Below are positions 10,721 to 22,031 of a DNA stretch of 64,000 nt, piece by piece. The notes under the pieces were generated by a model that was not told the DNA's origin, did no database searches, and worked only from the letters and a program-made list of their open reading frames with translations. The DNA comes from Bufo bufo. Lineage: Eukaryota > Chordata > Amphibia > Anura > Bufonidae. Made by a program: the position numbers and the translations under genes. The number at the start of each line of letters is the position of its first letter. Positions within the stretch are counted from its first letter, which is position 1. The stretch is taken from contig NC_053390.1 of assembly GCF_905171765.1 (NCBI RefSeq), positions 144,044,968 through 144,108,967 on the forward strand, read 5' to 3'.

Positions 10721-11107
10721 GCAGACTGATGTACCAGCCCTAAAAAGGGCTTTTTGGGGAGCTGTCAGGACGCTGTCCTTACAGCACATGAGTCTTTGAG
10801 GACTGGAGTGGACACAGAACACTGGCCTAGCTAACGATTTCCCTATTAATTCAGCAACAGCACTCTCCCTGCTCTCACTAACACTGCAGCTTCAGAATGA
10901 ATCTAAGATGGATGCTGTCCTTGCTTTTTGATAGGAGGTCGGAGGGTCTGGGAGGGAGGGTATGCTGATTGCCTGGAATGTGTCTGCTGACTGTGAGGTA
11001 CAGGGTCAAAGTTTGCTCAATGATGACGTATAGGGGGTGGACCGAACATCGCATATGTTCGCCCGCCGCGGCGAACGCGAACAAGCGAATAGTTCGGGAC
11101 ATCTCTA

Positions 11108-11115
11108 CCCACCTA
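11108..11115. repeat. hAT target-site duplication, right
   Basis: CCCACCTA, identical to 4870-4877. Confidence 0.9.
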
Positions 11116-14056
11116 CAGCAATCCCTAACAGCTTAAAAACAAAGATGCATCACAGAACTGGGCAAGACCATGAAAAATGAAAATAATTACTTTTGAGCCA
11201 TGGTAGAAGCATCTGGTGAGCATTCGGACACATATAAGTACTTTGTGCAGTAAATCCCTTTTTTAGGGATTCTCCAGGCTATAGCTTTCTTTAAGTTAAA
11301 ATTTCTACCCCTCCCTACAACACACACTGAACTGAGCACCACAACATTAAACATTGCAGCAGTGCTCAAGTCTTGCATTATTTCCACTAGTCATGGTCTG
11401 TGTATTGGACATCCATACACTGTGTAGGGGCAGATTACCTTGCTGGGTCACAAGAGAGAAGAAGTGCCAGGCCATCAATGACCCCTAATAAGGTAACCTG
11501 CCACTACACTGTGTTGTTCGTAGCCATGGAAACAAAAGATCCGTTTAACTGAAGCAGGAGACTGGGTGATAAGATATAGTGGCCTCAAAAACTGAACTTG
11601 TAGCATCCACTTTCTGCTCCATTCAATTGTGGGCACTAATACAAGGGACTTGTGGCATCAGGTACTTCAGTCGAGAATCTGCCTCAGCCACAGTTTGACA
11701 TATAGGACAGGTCCCAGCTATTACCGGGAGACACTGTCTCTGAAAGGCCCTCTATTGTTGCCCTGACTCTGCCCAGTGCCAGTCTTTAGCCCATTGACCA
11801 TAGCCTCGTACCGCTCTGCTGTCAGTCACTGGATAAAGTATTTTTTAAGGAACTGTTCTTAGAGGCCCTGGATATTGCACATCGGCCTCATTCTCCATGC
11901 ATGTACTGTGGAAAAAAAAAAAAACTTTCTTCTACGCCATCTTATTGCTCAACCAAGTGGTATGTTACAGCTTTACTAGTTCTGTGTGTGTGTCTCGGTG
12001 CTCCTACCTGGATACCGTCGCTTCCCAGGTGTAGGCTCTGTAGCACTCAAAGAAGAGAGTTGTAGTTGGTGGAGAATAAGTCGAGTCCAGACTTGGTGAA
12101 GTTTAACGGTTTTACTTGAATAAACTTACATCATCCAAACACTGGTTGATCTTTCTCTTGGTTCTAGCAGGCTAACCACCTCGTAATACTCTATTAACTG
12201 CAAGGAGTCATGGTGCTGTATATGAGCTGGTTCCCCTCGAAGACTCCTGCTACAGGAGGTGTGGACACTTCCGTCACTGCACCGTCGTCTTATCTCTTTC
12301 CAATTCTTCCATCCACTGACGATGGCGTCCTTCAACCCCATCCCTTGGTAGAAAGCAGGACTAGCCCAGAGAACCCCTTTGATAAAATAATTGTAGAAAC
12401 ATGGACCACTCTCAGAGAGAATGTATCTTGTTTCTGATTCTTGTTTCTGATGAGCCAATGTAGATTCATTAATTTATGCAACAAAATCAAATAAATCGCA
12501 TTAAGATGACCATCCTGGTGCCCCTGGAGTCAAGATAACTCATACGGATGCGGATATTGCATGGCCATTAACAATGCAGTCAGACCAAATGGTGTGGTCT
12601 CATTAGTTTAATTAGAGCCCGCTGAGGCCCCGTAAGGTCATGTAGTACTCAACCACAGTGAGATTGTGTCGCAACCGCAACACGACTGTGCGACGTGGCC
12701 CTTACTCTTTACATAAATAATAGATTAGGGAACATTAGAGCTATAAAATGACATCAAATTGATTTGCTTTTTAACATCTGCATATACAGTGACATCAGCA
12801 CCCTGATAACTTGTCAGCACTGCAGATCTACACAGTTATGAGCTTATTTTCCTCAGCAGATTGCTGTGTAGTTTCATCTGGAAATGTCTGCAAGTTACGG
12901 GTCAGCCTTCACCTAATTTTGGTGAATTAGACACTTGATTGCACAGTATCCATTAGGTGGAATTGTTACACTGGCAAACTGGTGAAATAAACCACAGCAG
13001 CGATTGTCTGAATGTGGATCCATTCCATGCAGTCATGGAACAGAAACTTGGAACCCAAACTAATCTTGAGAACAGAACGTTCTGATGACAATATCTTGTA
13101 ACAGGTCTGATGTGCTAGCAATGTAGTGTTAATACATTGGAACATAACATGTTTTCTGCCTACTCCAGTCTTGTGGCTTGTGCTGCTAAGTACATAACAA
13201 ACACTATAACATCACATTGTAAGCCTGATAGTGCTAGTGTACTGTAAGCCAGCCATACACATAAGCATGATCGGCTGATCAGTCATCGGTGGCATCATTG
13301 GTAGGAACGATCCCACCACAACATGCCAGACTCGACTAGAAGACTAGGGTGCCATTTTTTTTTTAATACGAACTTCCTGTCCTTGAGAAGAATGGCAAAT
13401 GATGGGCCTTTGTCAGCTGATTATGAAGTACTCAATTTTGGCAGAGAACAGTCGAAATTTTTCAACGTGGTCGACCACATTTTCAGCAGATAAAATAAAG
13501 TTGCCTGCTGCACTACTGTAAAATGTGAAAGATACATTATACATCAAGGGGATCCAGCTGTGGATTAAGTAGACCTTAGGTCCTGGGCTCAAAACTTGGA
13601 TCCCCTCACTACTAACACTTTTTCAAGTTGTGACTATAGTCAACACCACTCCATTTATTGTGTAGCGGTCAGAGCTGGTTACTGGTTACTGGTTACGCTG
13701 CTCCCATTGAAGTGAATAGGGGTAGCACTGAAGTACATATTTACACCGAGGCTTCTAGCTTTGGCCCAGTGACCATAAACTATATATCTTTCATATTAAA
13801 AGGACCATAACAGAAAGGACATACAATTAAAGAATGTATGTGAATTGCATTTTTGTGCAATTTTTATATATAAAACTATAGACCCACAAACTAAAAAAAT
13901 ATAAAAATTACAGCTTTGAAGCCACATACACAAAAAAATATATAAAATGTGCCTGGCCAGTTAGGATGGGGGGACAGAAAAAGTGAACATTCATATTATG
14001 GTATGGTTTACAGTGACTTGTGAATATATTCACCTTTTAGTGTTTCCTATTTCGTG
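11116..14056. other. non-coding interval
   Basis: No supported gene. 12170-12300 resembles 29435-29560 in word order (CCTCGTAAT-CTC, CTATTAA, AAG-AGTCA, then CACTG), so both may be diverged copies of one unclassified repeat. The short open frames here lack any recognisable domain. Confidence 0.45.
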
Positions 14057-14070
14057 CATTACAACCTAGA
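14057..14070. repeat. target-site duplication of Penelope-like element A, left
   Basis: CATTACAACCTAGA, identical to 15198-15211. Confidence 0.8.
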
Positions 14071-15197
14071 TATATCTGTAAAGAATAAATCAATGCAACT
14101 GGACTTACTGTAGATTTCTTGAAAACGTTTCACTCGTCCTTCCAACAAGCTTTCTCAATTCTGAGTGAATGTACAAGAATTCTCTGGGAATAAATATGTA
14201 ATGGAATCAACACCTTTGACCCCATGCTGGGTATAATGACCTCTGACCCCATGCTTGGTATAATTACCAGATGTTGATTCAATTATCCTAATTGGAGTCA
14301 GTAGGTGATAATGACCTCCCAGAAAAAGGTGTCAAGACAGCATTGTATGTGGCAGACAATAGATGTCTAACCCCCCGCCTCTATTCAAGCTTGGCTTCTC
14401 CATTTTTACGTAGATGGCCTCCTTTACAGGTGTGACCTGTTTCTGTTAGATGTAAGTACACGGCTGAATCTTGACCAGAGGTTTTGGCTCTTCTATGCTG
14501 AGCCATACGCTGATGTAGTTGCTGTTTTGTTTCGCCGATATACAGTTCTGAGCATTCCTCATTGCACTGGACTGCGTACACAATGTTGTCCATCTTGTGT
14601 TTAGGCGTTGGGTCTTTTGGGTGAACCAGTTGTTGCCTCAGTGTGTTTCTGGGTTTAAAGCAGACAGGGATGTGATGTTTATTAAAAATCCTTTTGAGTT
14701 TCTCAGACACCCCAGCTACATATGGGATAACCATATTCTTGCGTCTGTCATGCTTCTCGCCCTCACTGGTAGTCTTGGTGCTCTTTCTTCTCCTTCCTTC
14801 TTTTTTGACAAAGGCCCAATCTGGATACCCACAAGTTTTAAGTGCCCCTCTGAGGTGTTTGAATTCCTTCACCTTCGCCTTGGCCTCTGTGCTGGTGGGG
14901 ATTTTCTCTGCCCAGTGGTGTAGAGTCCGGATGACTCCCAGTTTGTGGTCTAGAGGATGGTGGGAATCCAATTAGGATAATGGAATCAACACCTTTGACC
15001 CCATGCTGGGTATAATTACCAGATGTTGATTCAGTTATATATTTATTCCCAGAGAATTCTTGTACAGTCACTCAGAATTGAGAAAGCTCGTTGGAAGGAC
15101 GAGTGAAAGGTTTTCAAGAAATCTACAGTAAGTCCAGTTGCCTTGATTTATTCTTTACAGATATACCATGACCTGGATAAATGAGAACCTTCACAGA
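14071..15197 (-). mobile_element. Penelope-like element A (short, deleted)
   Basis: Flanked by a 14-bp direct repeat, with inverted arms of about 130-190 bp. The left arm reads TCTGTAAAGAATAAATCAATG onward; the right arm is its complement, ending ATTTATTCTTTACAGATATA. A 33-bp unpaired extension follows on the right. The arms contain a GAGAAAG, hairpin, GAAACG motif like that of hammerhead-bearing Penelope arms. Between the arms is a minus-strand GIY-YIG reading frame. The reverse transcriptase is absent. The 1.1-kb length shows a heavily 5'-truncated insertion. Confidence 0.8.
14381..14971 (-). pseudogene. GIY-YIG endonuclease of a Penelope-like retroelement, truncated
   Basis: 196-residue minus-strand frame. 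Residues about 1-60 are the basic linker that follows the reverse transcriptase in these proteins (KEFKHLRGALKTCGYPDWAF). It then has VAGVSEKLKRIFNKHHIPV and a GIY-YIG core (NIVYAVQCNEEC, ELYIGETKQQLHQRMAQHRR). Family members continue through a further endonuclease segment, but here the frame changes after LHLTETGHTC. A +1 frame downstream (around 14362-14427) restores AIYVKMEKPSLNRGGG, so an internal deletion with frameshift has removed part of the nuclease. There is no RT domain, so it is non-functional. Confidence 0.82.
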
Positions 15198-15211
15198 CAT
15201 TACAACCTAGA
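15198..15211. repeat. target-site duplication of Penelope-like element A, right
   Basis: CATTACAACCTAGA, identical to 14057-14070. Confidence 0.8.
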
Positions 15212-15338
15212 ATCAAAATAAATTTTTGTTGTGTTTGTGCAACATGCCTACCATTTTGTAGGTCAAATTATTTTTTATTGTTGTTGTGCTTTTTCATAGG
15301 TGTATAAAATTTATATCTAAATATCATAATTATAGTGG

Positions 15339-15342
<4 letters not shown>

Positions 15343-15384
<42 letters not shown>
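15343..15384. repeat. (TA)n microsatellite
   Basis: About 20 uninterrupted TA dinucleotides. Confidence 0.97.
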
Positions 15385-15386
<2 letters not shown>

Positions 15387-15889
15387 CCATATTGTGTTAT
15401 ATTCACCATTGTGTCTTTTTTTTTAACCACCTCAGCCCCCAGTGCTTAAACACCCTGAAAGACCAGGCCACTTTTTACACTTCTGACCTACACTACTTTC
15501 ACCATTTATTGCTCGGTCATGCAACTTACCACCCAAATGAATTTTACCTCCTTTTCTTCTCACTAATAGAGCTTTCATTTGGTGGTATTTCATTGCTGCT
15601 GACATTTTTACTTTTTTTGTTATTAATCGAAATTTAACGATTTTTTTGCAAAAAAATGACATTTTTCACTTTCAGTTGTAAAATTTTGCAAAAAAAATGA
15701 CATCCATATATAAATTTTGCTCTAAATTTATTGTTCTACATGTCTTTGATAAAAAAAAATGTTTGGGTAAAAAAAAAATGGTTTGGGTAAAAGTTATAGC
15801 GTTTACAAACTATGGTACAAAAATGTGAATTTCCGCTTTTTGAAGCAGCTCTGACTTTCTGAGCACCTGTCATGTTTCCTGAGGCTCTA

Positions 15890-18600
15890 CAATGCCCAGA
15901 CAGTACAAACACCCCACAAATGACCCCATTTCGGAAAGTACACACCCTAAGGTATTCGCTGATGGGCATAGTGAGTTCATAGAACTTTTTATTTTTTGTC
16001 ACAAGTTAGCGGAAAATGATGATTTTTTTTTTTTTTTTTTTTTTTCTTACAAAGTCTCATATTCCACTAACTTGTGACAAAAAATAAAAACTTCCATGAA
16101 CTCACTATGCCCATCACGAAATACCTTGGGGTCTCTTCTTTCCAAAATGGGGTCACTTGTGGGGTAGTTATACTGCCCTGGCATTCTAGGGGCCCAAATG
16201 TGTGGTAAGGAGTTTGAAATCAAATTCTGTAAAAACTGACCAGTGAAATCCGAAAGGTGCTCTTTGGAATGTGGGCCCCTTTGCCCACCTAGGCTGCAAA
16301 AAAGTGTCACACATCTGGTATCTCCGTATTCAGTAGAAGTTGGGGAATGTGTTTTGGGGTGTCATTTTACATATACCCATGCTGGGTGAGATAAATATCT
16401 TGGTCAAATGCCAACTTTGTATAAAAAAATGGGAAAAGTTGTCTTTTGCCAAGATATTTCTCTCACCCAGCATGGGTATATGTAAAAAGACACCCCAAAA
16501 CACATTCCCCGACTTCTCCTGAGTACGGAGATACCAGATGTGTGGCACTTTTTTGCAGCCTAGGTGGGCAAAGGGGCCCATATTCCAAAGAGCACCTTTC
16601 GGATTTCACTCGTCATTTTTTACAGAATTTGATTTCAAACTCCTTACCACACATTTGGGCCCCTAGAATGCCAGGGCAGTATAACTACCCCACAAGTGAC
16701 CCCATTTTGGAAAGAAGAGACCCCAAGGTATTCGCTGATGGGCATAGTGAGTTCATGGAAGTTTTTATTTTTTGTCACAAGTTAGTGGAATATGAGACTT
16801 TGTATGAAAAAAAAAAAAATATAAAAAAAATCATCATTTTCCACTAACTTGTGACAAAAAATAAAAAATTCTAGGAACTCGCCATGCCCCTCACGGAATA
16901 CCTTGGGGTGTCTTCTTTCCAAAATGGGGTCACTTGTGGGGTAGTTATACTGCCCTGGCATTTTCCAGGGGCCCTAATGTGTGGTAAGTAGGTAAATGAC
17001 CAGTGAAATCCAAAAGGTGCTCTTTGGAATATGGGCCCCTTTGCCCACCTAGGCTGCAAAAAAGTGCCACACATGTGGTATCTCCGTACTCAGGAGAAGT
17101 TGGGGAATGTGTTTTGGGGTGTCTTTTTACATATACCCATGCTGGGTGAGAGAAATATCTTGGCAAAAGACAACTTTTCCCATTTTTTTATACAAAGTTG
17201 GCATTTGACCAAGATATTTATCTCACCCAGCATGGGTATATGTAAAATGACACCCCAAAACACATTCCCCACCTTCTCCTGAGTACGGAGATACCAGATG
17301 TGTGACACTTTTTTGCAGCCTAGGTGGGCAAAGGGGCCCATATTCCAAAGAGCACCTTTCGGATTTCACTCGTCATTTTTTACAGAATTTGATTTCAAAC
17401 TCCTTACCACACATTTGGGCCCCTAAAATACCAGGGCATTATACCTACCCCACAAGTGACCCCATTTTGGAAAGAATAGACCCCAAGGTATTCGCTGATG
17501 GGCATAGTGAGTTCATGGAAGTTTTTATTTTTTGTCACAAGTTAGTGGAATATGAGACTTTGTATGAAAAAAAAAAAAAAAAAAAAAATCATCATTTTCC
17601 ACTAACTTGTGACAAAAAATAAAAAATTCTAGGAACTCGCCATGCCCCTCACGGAATACCTTGGGGTGTCTTCTTTCCAAAATGGGGTCACTTGTGGGGT
17701 AGTTATACTGCCCTGGCATTTTCCAGGGGCCCTAATGTGTGGTAAGTAGGTAAATGACCAGTGAAATCCGAAAGGTGCTCTTTGGAATATGGGCCCCTTT
17801 GCCCACCTAGGCTGCAAAAAAGTGTCACACATCTGGTATCTCCGTACTCGGGAGAAGTTGGGGAATGTGTTTTGGGGTGTCTTTTTACATATACCCATGC
17901 TGGGTGAGAGAAATATCTTGGCAAAAGACAACTTTTCCCATTTTTTTATACAAAGTTGGCATTTGACCAAGATATTTATCTCACCCAGCATGGGTATATG
18001 TAAAAAGACACCCCAAAACACATTCCCCAACTTCTCCTGAGTACGGCGATACCAGATGTGTGACACTTTTTTGCAGCCTAGATGCGCAAAGGGGCCCAAA
18101 TTCCTTTTAGGAGGGCATTTTTAGACATTTGGATACCAGACTTCTTCTCACGCTTTGGGGCCCCTAGAATGCCAGGGCAGTATAAATACCCCACATGTGA
18201 CCCCATTTTGGAAAGAAGACACCCCAAGGTATTCAATGAGGGGCATGGCGAGTTCATAGAAATTTTTTTTTTTTGGCACAAGTTAGCGGAAATTGATATT
18301 TTTTATTTTTTTCTCACAAAGTCTCCCGTTCCGCTAACTTGGGACAAAAATTTCAATCTTTCATGGACTCAATATGCCCCTCACGGAATACCTGGGGGTG
18401 TCTTCTTTCCGAAATGGGGTCACATGTGGGGTATTTATACTGCCCTGGCATTCTAGGGGCCCTAAAGCGTGAGAAGAAGTCTGGAATATAAATGTCTAAA
18501 AAATTTTACGCATTTGGATTCCGTGAGGGGTATGGTGAGTTCATGTGAGATTTAATTTTTTGTCACAAGTTAGTGGAATATGAGACTTTGTAAGAAAAAA
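15890..18600. repeat. tandem array of ~758-bp palindromic units
   Basis: The segment around CATATACCCATGCTGGGTGAG recurs at about 16370, 17131 and 17889. Each unit is a long inverted repeat with two centres. One is an A- or T-homopolymer near 16030, 16808 and 17573. The other is an 80-bp unique spacer between CATACCCATGCTGGGTGAG arms. Arms include CACTTGTGGGGTAGTTATAC, TTTTTGTCACAAGTTAG and CAAAGGGGCCC. Spacer orientation differs between copies (see findings). Non-coding. Confidence 0.9.
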
Positions 18601-18654
18601 AAATAATAATTCCGCTAACTTGGGCCAAAAAAATGTCTGAATGGAGCCTTACAG

Positions 18655-18797
18655 GGGGGGTGATCAATGACAGGGGGGGTGATCAATGACAGGGGGGGTG
18701 ATCAATGACAGGGGGGGTGATCAATGACAGGGGGGGTGATCAATGACAGGGGGGGTGATCAATGACAGGGGGGGGGTGATCAATGACAGGGGGGGTG
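18655..18797. repeat. 19-bp G-rich minisatellite
   Basis: About eight units of GGGGGGGTGATCAATGACA, with runs of seven or more G. The same unit, with a shorter G run, is also built into each unit of the satellite that follows. Confidence 0.95.
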
Positions 18798-18828
18798 ATC
18801 AGGGAGTCTATATGGGGTGATAACCACA

Positions 18829-20880
18829 GTCATTGATCATGCCCCTGTAAGGCTTCATTCAGACGTCCGGATGCGTTTTGCGGATCCGATCCATCTATCA
18901 GTGGATCCGTAAAAATCATGCGGACGTCTGAATGGAGCTTTACAGGGGGGTAATCAATGACAGGGGGGGTGATCAATGACAGGGGGTTGATCAGGGAGTC
19001 TATATGGGGTGATAACCACAGTCATTGATCATGCCCCTGTAAGGCTTCATTCAGACGTCCGGATGCGTTTTGCGGATCCGATCCATCTATCAGTGGATCC
19101 GTAAAAATCATGCGGACGTCTGAATGGAGCTTTACAGGGGGGTAATCAATGACAGGGGGGTAATCAATGACAGGGGGGTGATCAGGGAGTCTATATGGGG
19201 TGATCACCACAGTCATTGATCATGCCCCTGTAAGGCTTCATTCAGACGTCCGGATGCGTTTTGCGGATCCGATCCATCTATCAGTGGATCCGTAAAAATC
19301 ATGCGGACGTCTGAATGGAGCTTTACAGGGGGGTAATCAATGACAGGGGGGTGATCAGGGAGTCTATATGGGGTGATCACCACAGTCATTGATCATGCCC
19401 CTGTAAGGCTTCATTCAGACGTCCGGATGCGTTTTGCGGATCCGATCCATCTATCAGTGGATCCGTAAAAATCATGCGGACGTCTGAATGGAGCTTTACA
19501 GGGGGGTGATCAATGACAGGGGGGTAATCAATGACAGGGGGGTGATGAGGGAGTCTATATGGGGTGATCACCACAGTCATTGATCATGCCCCTGTAAGGC
19601 TTCATTCAGACGTCCGGATGCGTTTTGCGGATCCGATCCATCTATCAGTGGATCCGTAAAAATCATGCGGACGTCTGAATGGAGCTTTACAGGGGGGTAA
19701 TCAATGACAGGGGGGTAATCAATGACAGGGGGGGTGATCAGGGAGTCTATATGGGGTGATAACCACAGTCATTGATCATGCCCCTGTAAGGCTTCATTCA
19801 GACGTCCGGATGCGTTTTGCGGATCCGATCCATCTATCAGTGGATCCGTAAAAATCATGCGGACGTCTGAATGGAGCTTTACAGGGGGGTAATCAATGAC
19901 AGGGGGGGTGATCAATGACAGGGGGTTGATCAGGGAGTCTATATGGGGTGATAACCACAGTCATTGATCATGCCCCTGTAAGGCTTCATTCAGACGTCCG
20001 GATGCGTTTTGCGGATCCGATCCATCTATCAGTGGATCCGTAAAAATCATGCGGACGTCTGAATGGAGCTTTACAGGGGGGTAATCAATGACAGGGGGGT
20101 AATCAATGACAGGGGGGTGATCAGGGAGTCTATATGGGGTGATCACCACAGTCATTGATCATGCCCCTGTAAGGCTTCATTCAGACGTCCGGATGCGTTT
20201 TGCGGATCCGATCCATCTATCAGTGGATCCGTAAAAATCATGCGGACGTCTGAATGGAGCTTTACAGGGGGGTAATCAATGACAGGGGGGTGATCAGGGA
20301 GTCTATATGGGGTGATCACCACAGTCATTGATCATGCCCCTGTAAGGCTTCATTCAGACGTCCGGATGCGTTTTGCGGATCCGATCCATCTATCAGTGGA
20401 TCCGTAAAAATCATGCGGACGTCTGAATGGAGCTTTACAGGGGGGTGATCAATGACAGGGGGGTAATCAATGACAGGGGGGTGATGAGGGAGTCTATATG
20501 GGGTGATCACCACAGTCATTGATCATGCCCCTGTAAGGCTTCATTCAGACGTCCGGATGCGTTTTGCGGATCCGATCCATCTATCAGTGGATCCGTAAAA
20601 ATCATGCGGACGTCTGAATGGAGCTTTACAGGGGGGTGATCAATGACAGGGGGGTGATCAGGGAGTCTATATGGGGTGATAACCACAGTCATTGATCATG
20701 CCCCTGTAAGGCTTCATTCAGACGTCCGGATGCGTTTTGCGGATCCGATCCATCTATCAGTGGATCCGTAAAAATCATGCGGACATCTGAATGGAGCTTT
20801 ACAGGGGGTTGATCAATGACAGGGGGGTAATCAATGACAGGGGGGTGATCAGGGAGTCTATATGGGGTGATCAGGGGTGA
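18829..20880. repeat. 173/191/192-bp satellite, 11 units, with 939-bp higher-order repeat
   Basis: Units start (GTCATTGATCATGCCCCTGT) at 18829, 19021, 19212, 19385, 19576, 19768, 19960, 20151, 20324, 20515 and 20688. Lengths differ by one 18/19-bp GGGGGTAATCAATGACA module. Each unit contains a MITE-like palindrome (TAAGGCTTCATTCAGACGTC paired with GACGTCTGAATGGAGCTTTA, enclosing GCGGATCCGATCC). Units from 19021 repeat in the same order from 19960, giving a 939-bp higher-order repeat. The 64-residue minus-strand frames inside are periodic artefacts. Confidence 0.95.
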
Positions 20881-20959
20881 TTAGGGGTGATCAGGGGCTA
20901 ATAAGGGGTTAATAAGTGACGGGGGGGGGTGTAGTGTAGTGTAGTGGTGCTTGGTGGGA

Positions 20960-21100
20960 CTTTACTGAGCTACCTGTGTCCTCTGGTGGTCGATCCAAAC
21001 AAATGGGACCACCAGAGGACCAGGTAGCAGGTATATTAGACGCTGTTATCAAAACAGCGTCTAATATACCTGTTAGGGGTTAAAAAAAACACATCTCCAG
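20960..21100. repeat. two adjacent hairpins
   Basis: CCTCTGGTGGTC pairs with GACCACCAGAGG (about 20979-21019). AGGTATATTAGACGCTGTT pairs with AACAGCGTCTAATATACCT (about 21030-21072). Both lie at the right end of the TTAA-flanked composite. Confidence 0.85.
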
Positions 21101-21296
21101 CCTGCCAGCGAACGATCGCCGCTGGCAGGCTGGAGATCAACTCTCTTACCTTCCGTTCCTGTGAGCGCGCGCGCCTGTGTGCGCGCGTTCACAGGAAATC
21201 TCGCGTCTCGCGAGAGGACGCGCCGGCGCGTCCAGGAGGAATGAATCAACCACCTCCAGGACGCGTCTGTGCGTACAGCGGTCCGGAGGTGGTTAA

Positions 21297-21917
21297 AGTA
21301 GGCCAAAAGAGGTTCATGGAGAGGACACAGTTCATATAATTTCTTCTCTGTAGATGTACCAGTCTGAGTAGAGTTATTCTTGTCTCCTTATAAATTTATG
21401 ACTGAGATAAGAATATTTTCTAGACGCATCTGGTACTAATTATCCCTACGGTTTAATGTCTATTGATGAAGCAGAAAATCTGTGATATATGTATACACAT
21501 ATAGTGAACTTTAGTTTTTAGTATAAGATAATCAATAGGGCTAATGTATTGTACTATATTGATTGGATATTATGAAGGACGTCAATGCATCTGTTATCTT
21601 CTATATTTCTCACTAGGAATGCATACACTCCGAGAAGAATTTTAAGTGTAAACTTTGTTAGTAAGATAGTGTTATTTTAACTAACAATCAATCAACCGTT
21701 GAAGTAACAGAGGAGACACACATGTCTGTGAGAGTACAAGGTCCATTATATTCTTATCGGTACGATAAATTTAGTATCTTGGGAAATGTCTCAAATGGTA
21801 TCCAAATGTCTGTGTTTTAATTGGTATATGTGTCAAATATAATCCCTTAGCTCTGATTTAGGATTCCTTATGTTATGTGTATGGAATGTAAGATGAAATC
21901 AGACCTGGACATTTAAC
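21297..21917. other. non-coding interval
   Basis: A/T-rich, with no gene or recognised repeat. Confidence 0.5.
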
Positions 21918-21931
21918 CCTTACTAGTATAA
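21918..21931. repeat. target-site duplication of Penelope-like element B, left
   Basis: CCTTACTAGTATAA, identical to 26095-26108. Confidence 0.8.
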
Positions 21932-22031
21932 GAAGTATATATAGAGGGTGGCTCACTAAAGCCCAGGAGATGGAATAAGGTGCTCTATCCGAACAGAGCG
22001 TACCCAACGCTCGTGTGTGAGGAGTAGTTAT

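Larger units (their letters stand above)
4878..11107 (-). mobile_element. complete hAT-superfamily DNA transposon, inactive
   Basis: The ends are inverted repeats, TAGAGATGTCGCGAAC on the left and the complement of TAGAGATGTCCCGAAC on the right. They are flanked by a perfect 8-bp direct repeat CCCACCTA at 4870-4877 and 11108-11115. Eight-base duplications and short inverted termini are hallmarks of hAT elements. Inside are a BED-finger N-terminus and a hAT dimerisation C-terminus on the minus strand, a central block present twice in opposite orientations, and two unrelated tandem arrays near the two ends. At 6,230 bp it is long for the superfamily because of the arrays and the duplicated block. 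In-frame stops and the rearrangement indicate it cannot make a transposase. Confidence 0.9.
15427..21292. mobile_element. TTAA-flanked composite repeat of palindromes and satellites
   Basis: Begins TTAA-CCACCTCAG (15423) and ends CGGAGGTGG-TTAA (21296), so a short inverted end is flanked by TTAA on both sides. TTAA targets are typical of piggyBac and Kolobok elements. Inside, in order, are about 460 bp of T/A-rich sequence, a tandem array of 758-bp palindromic units, a G-rich 19-bp minisatellite, an 11-unit satellite and two GC-rich hairpins. None of the many short open frames is convincing: the same peptides recur in several frames and both orientations. Whether all 5.9 kb moved as one unit is uncertain. 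Confidence 0.55.

Noticed and set aside
9847..10822. Repeated small frames (HSTLCGPDTHWQA type)
   Set aside because: Artefacts of the 131-bp tandem array at the end of the hAT element.
16047..18456. Many similar frames such as those containing GPFAHLGCKK or SHPAWVYVKRHPKTH
   Set aside because: The same peptides recur in several frames and both orientations of one palindromic repeat. This is expected from the repeat, not from a gene family.
19022..20519. Four nearly identical 64-residue minus frames
   Set aside because: They follow the satellite unit exactly and exist only because of tandem duplication.
18655..20880. Regular repeats with short spacers that might suggest a CRISPR array
   Set aside because: Spacers are not unique, units carry internal palindromes and modules, there are no cas genes, and the context is vertebrate.
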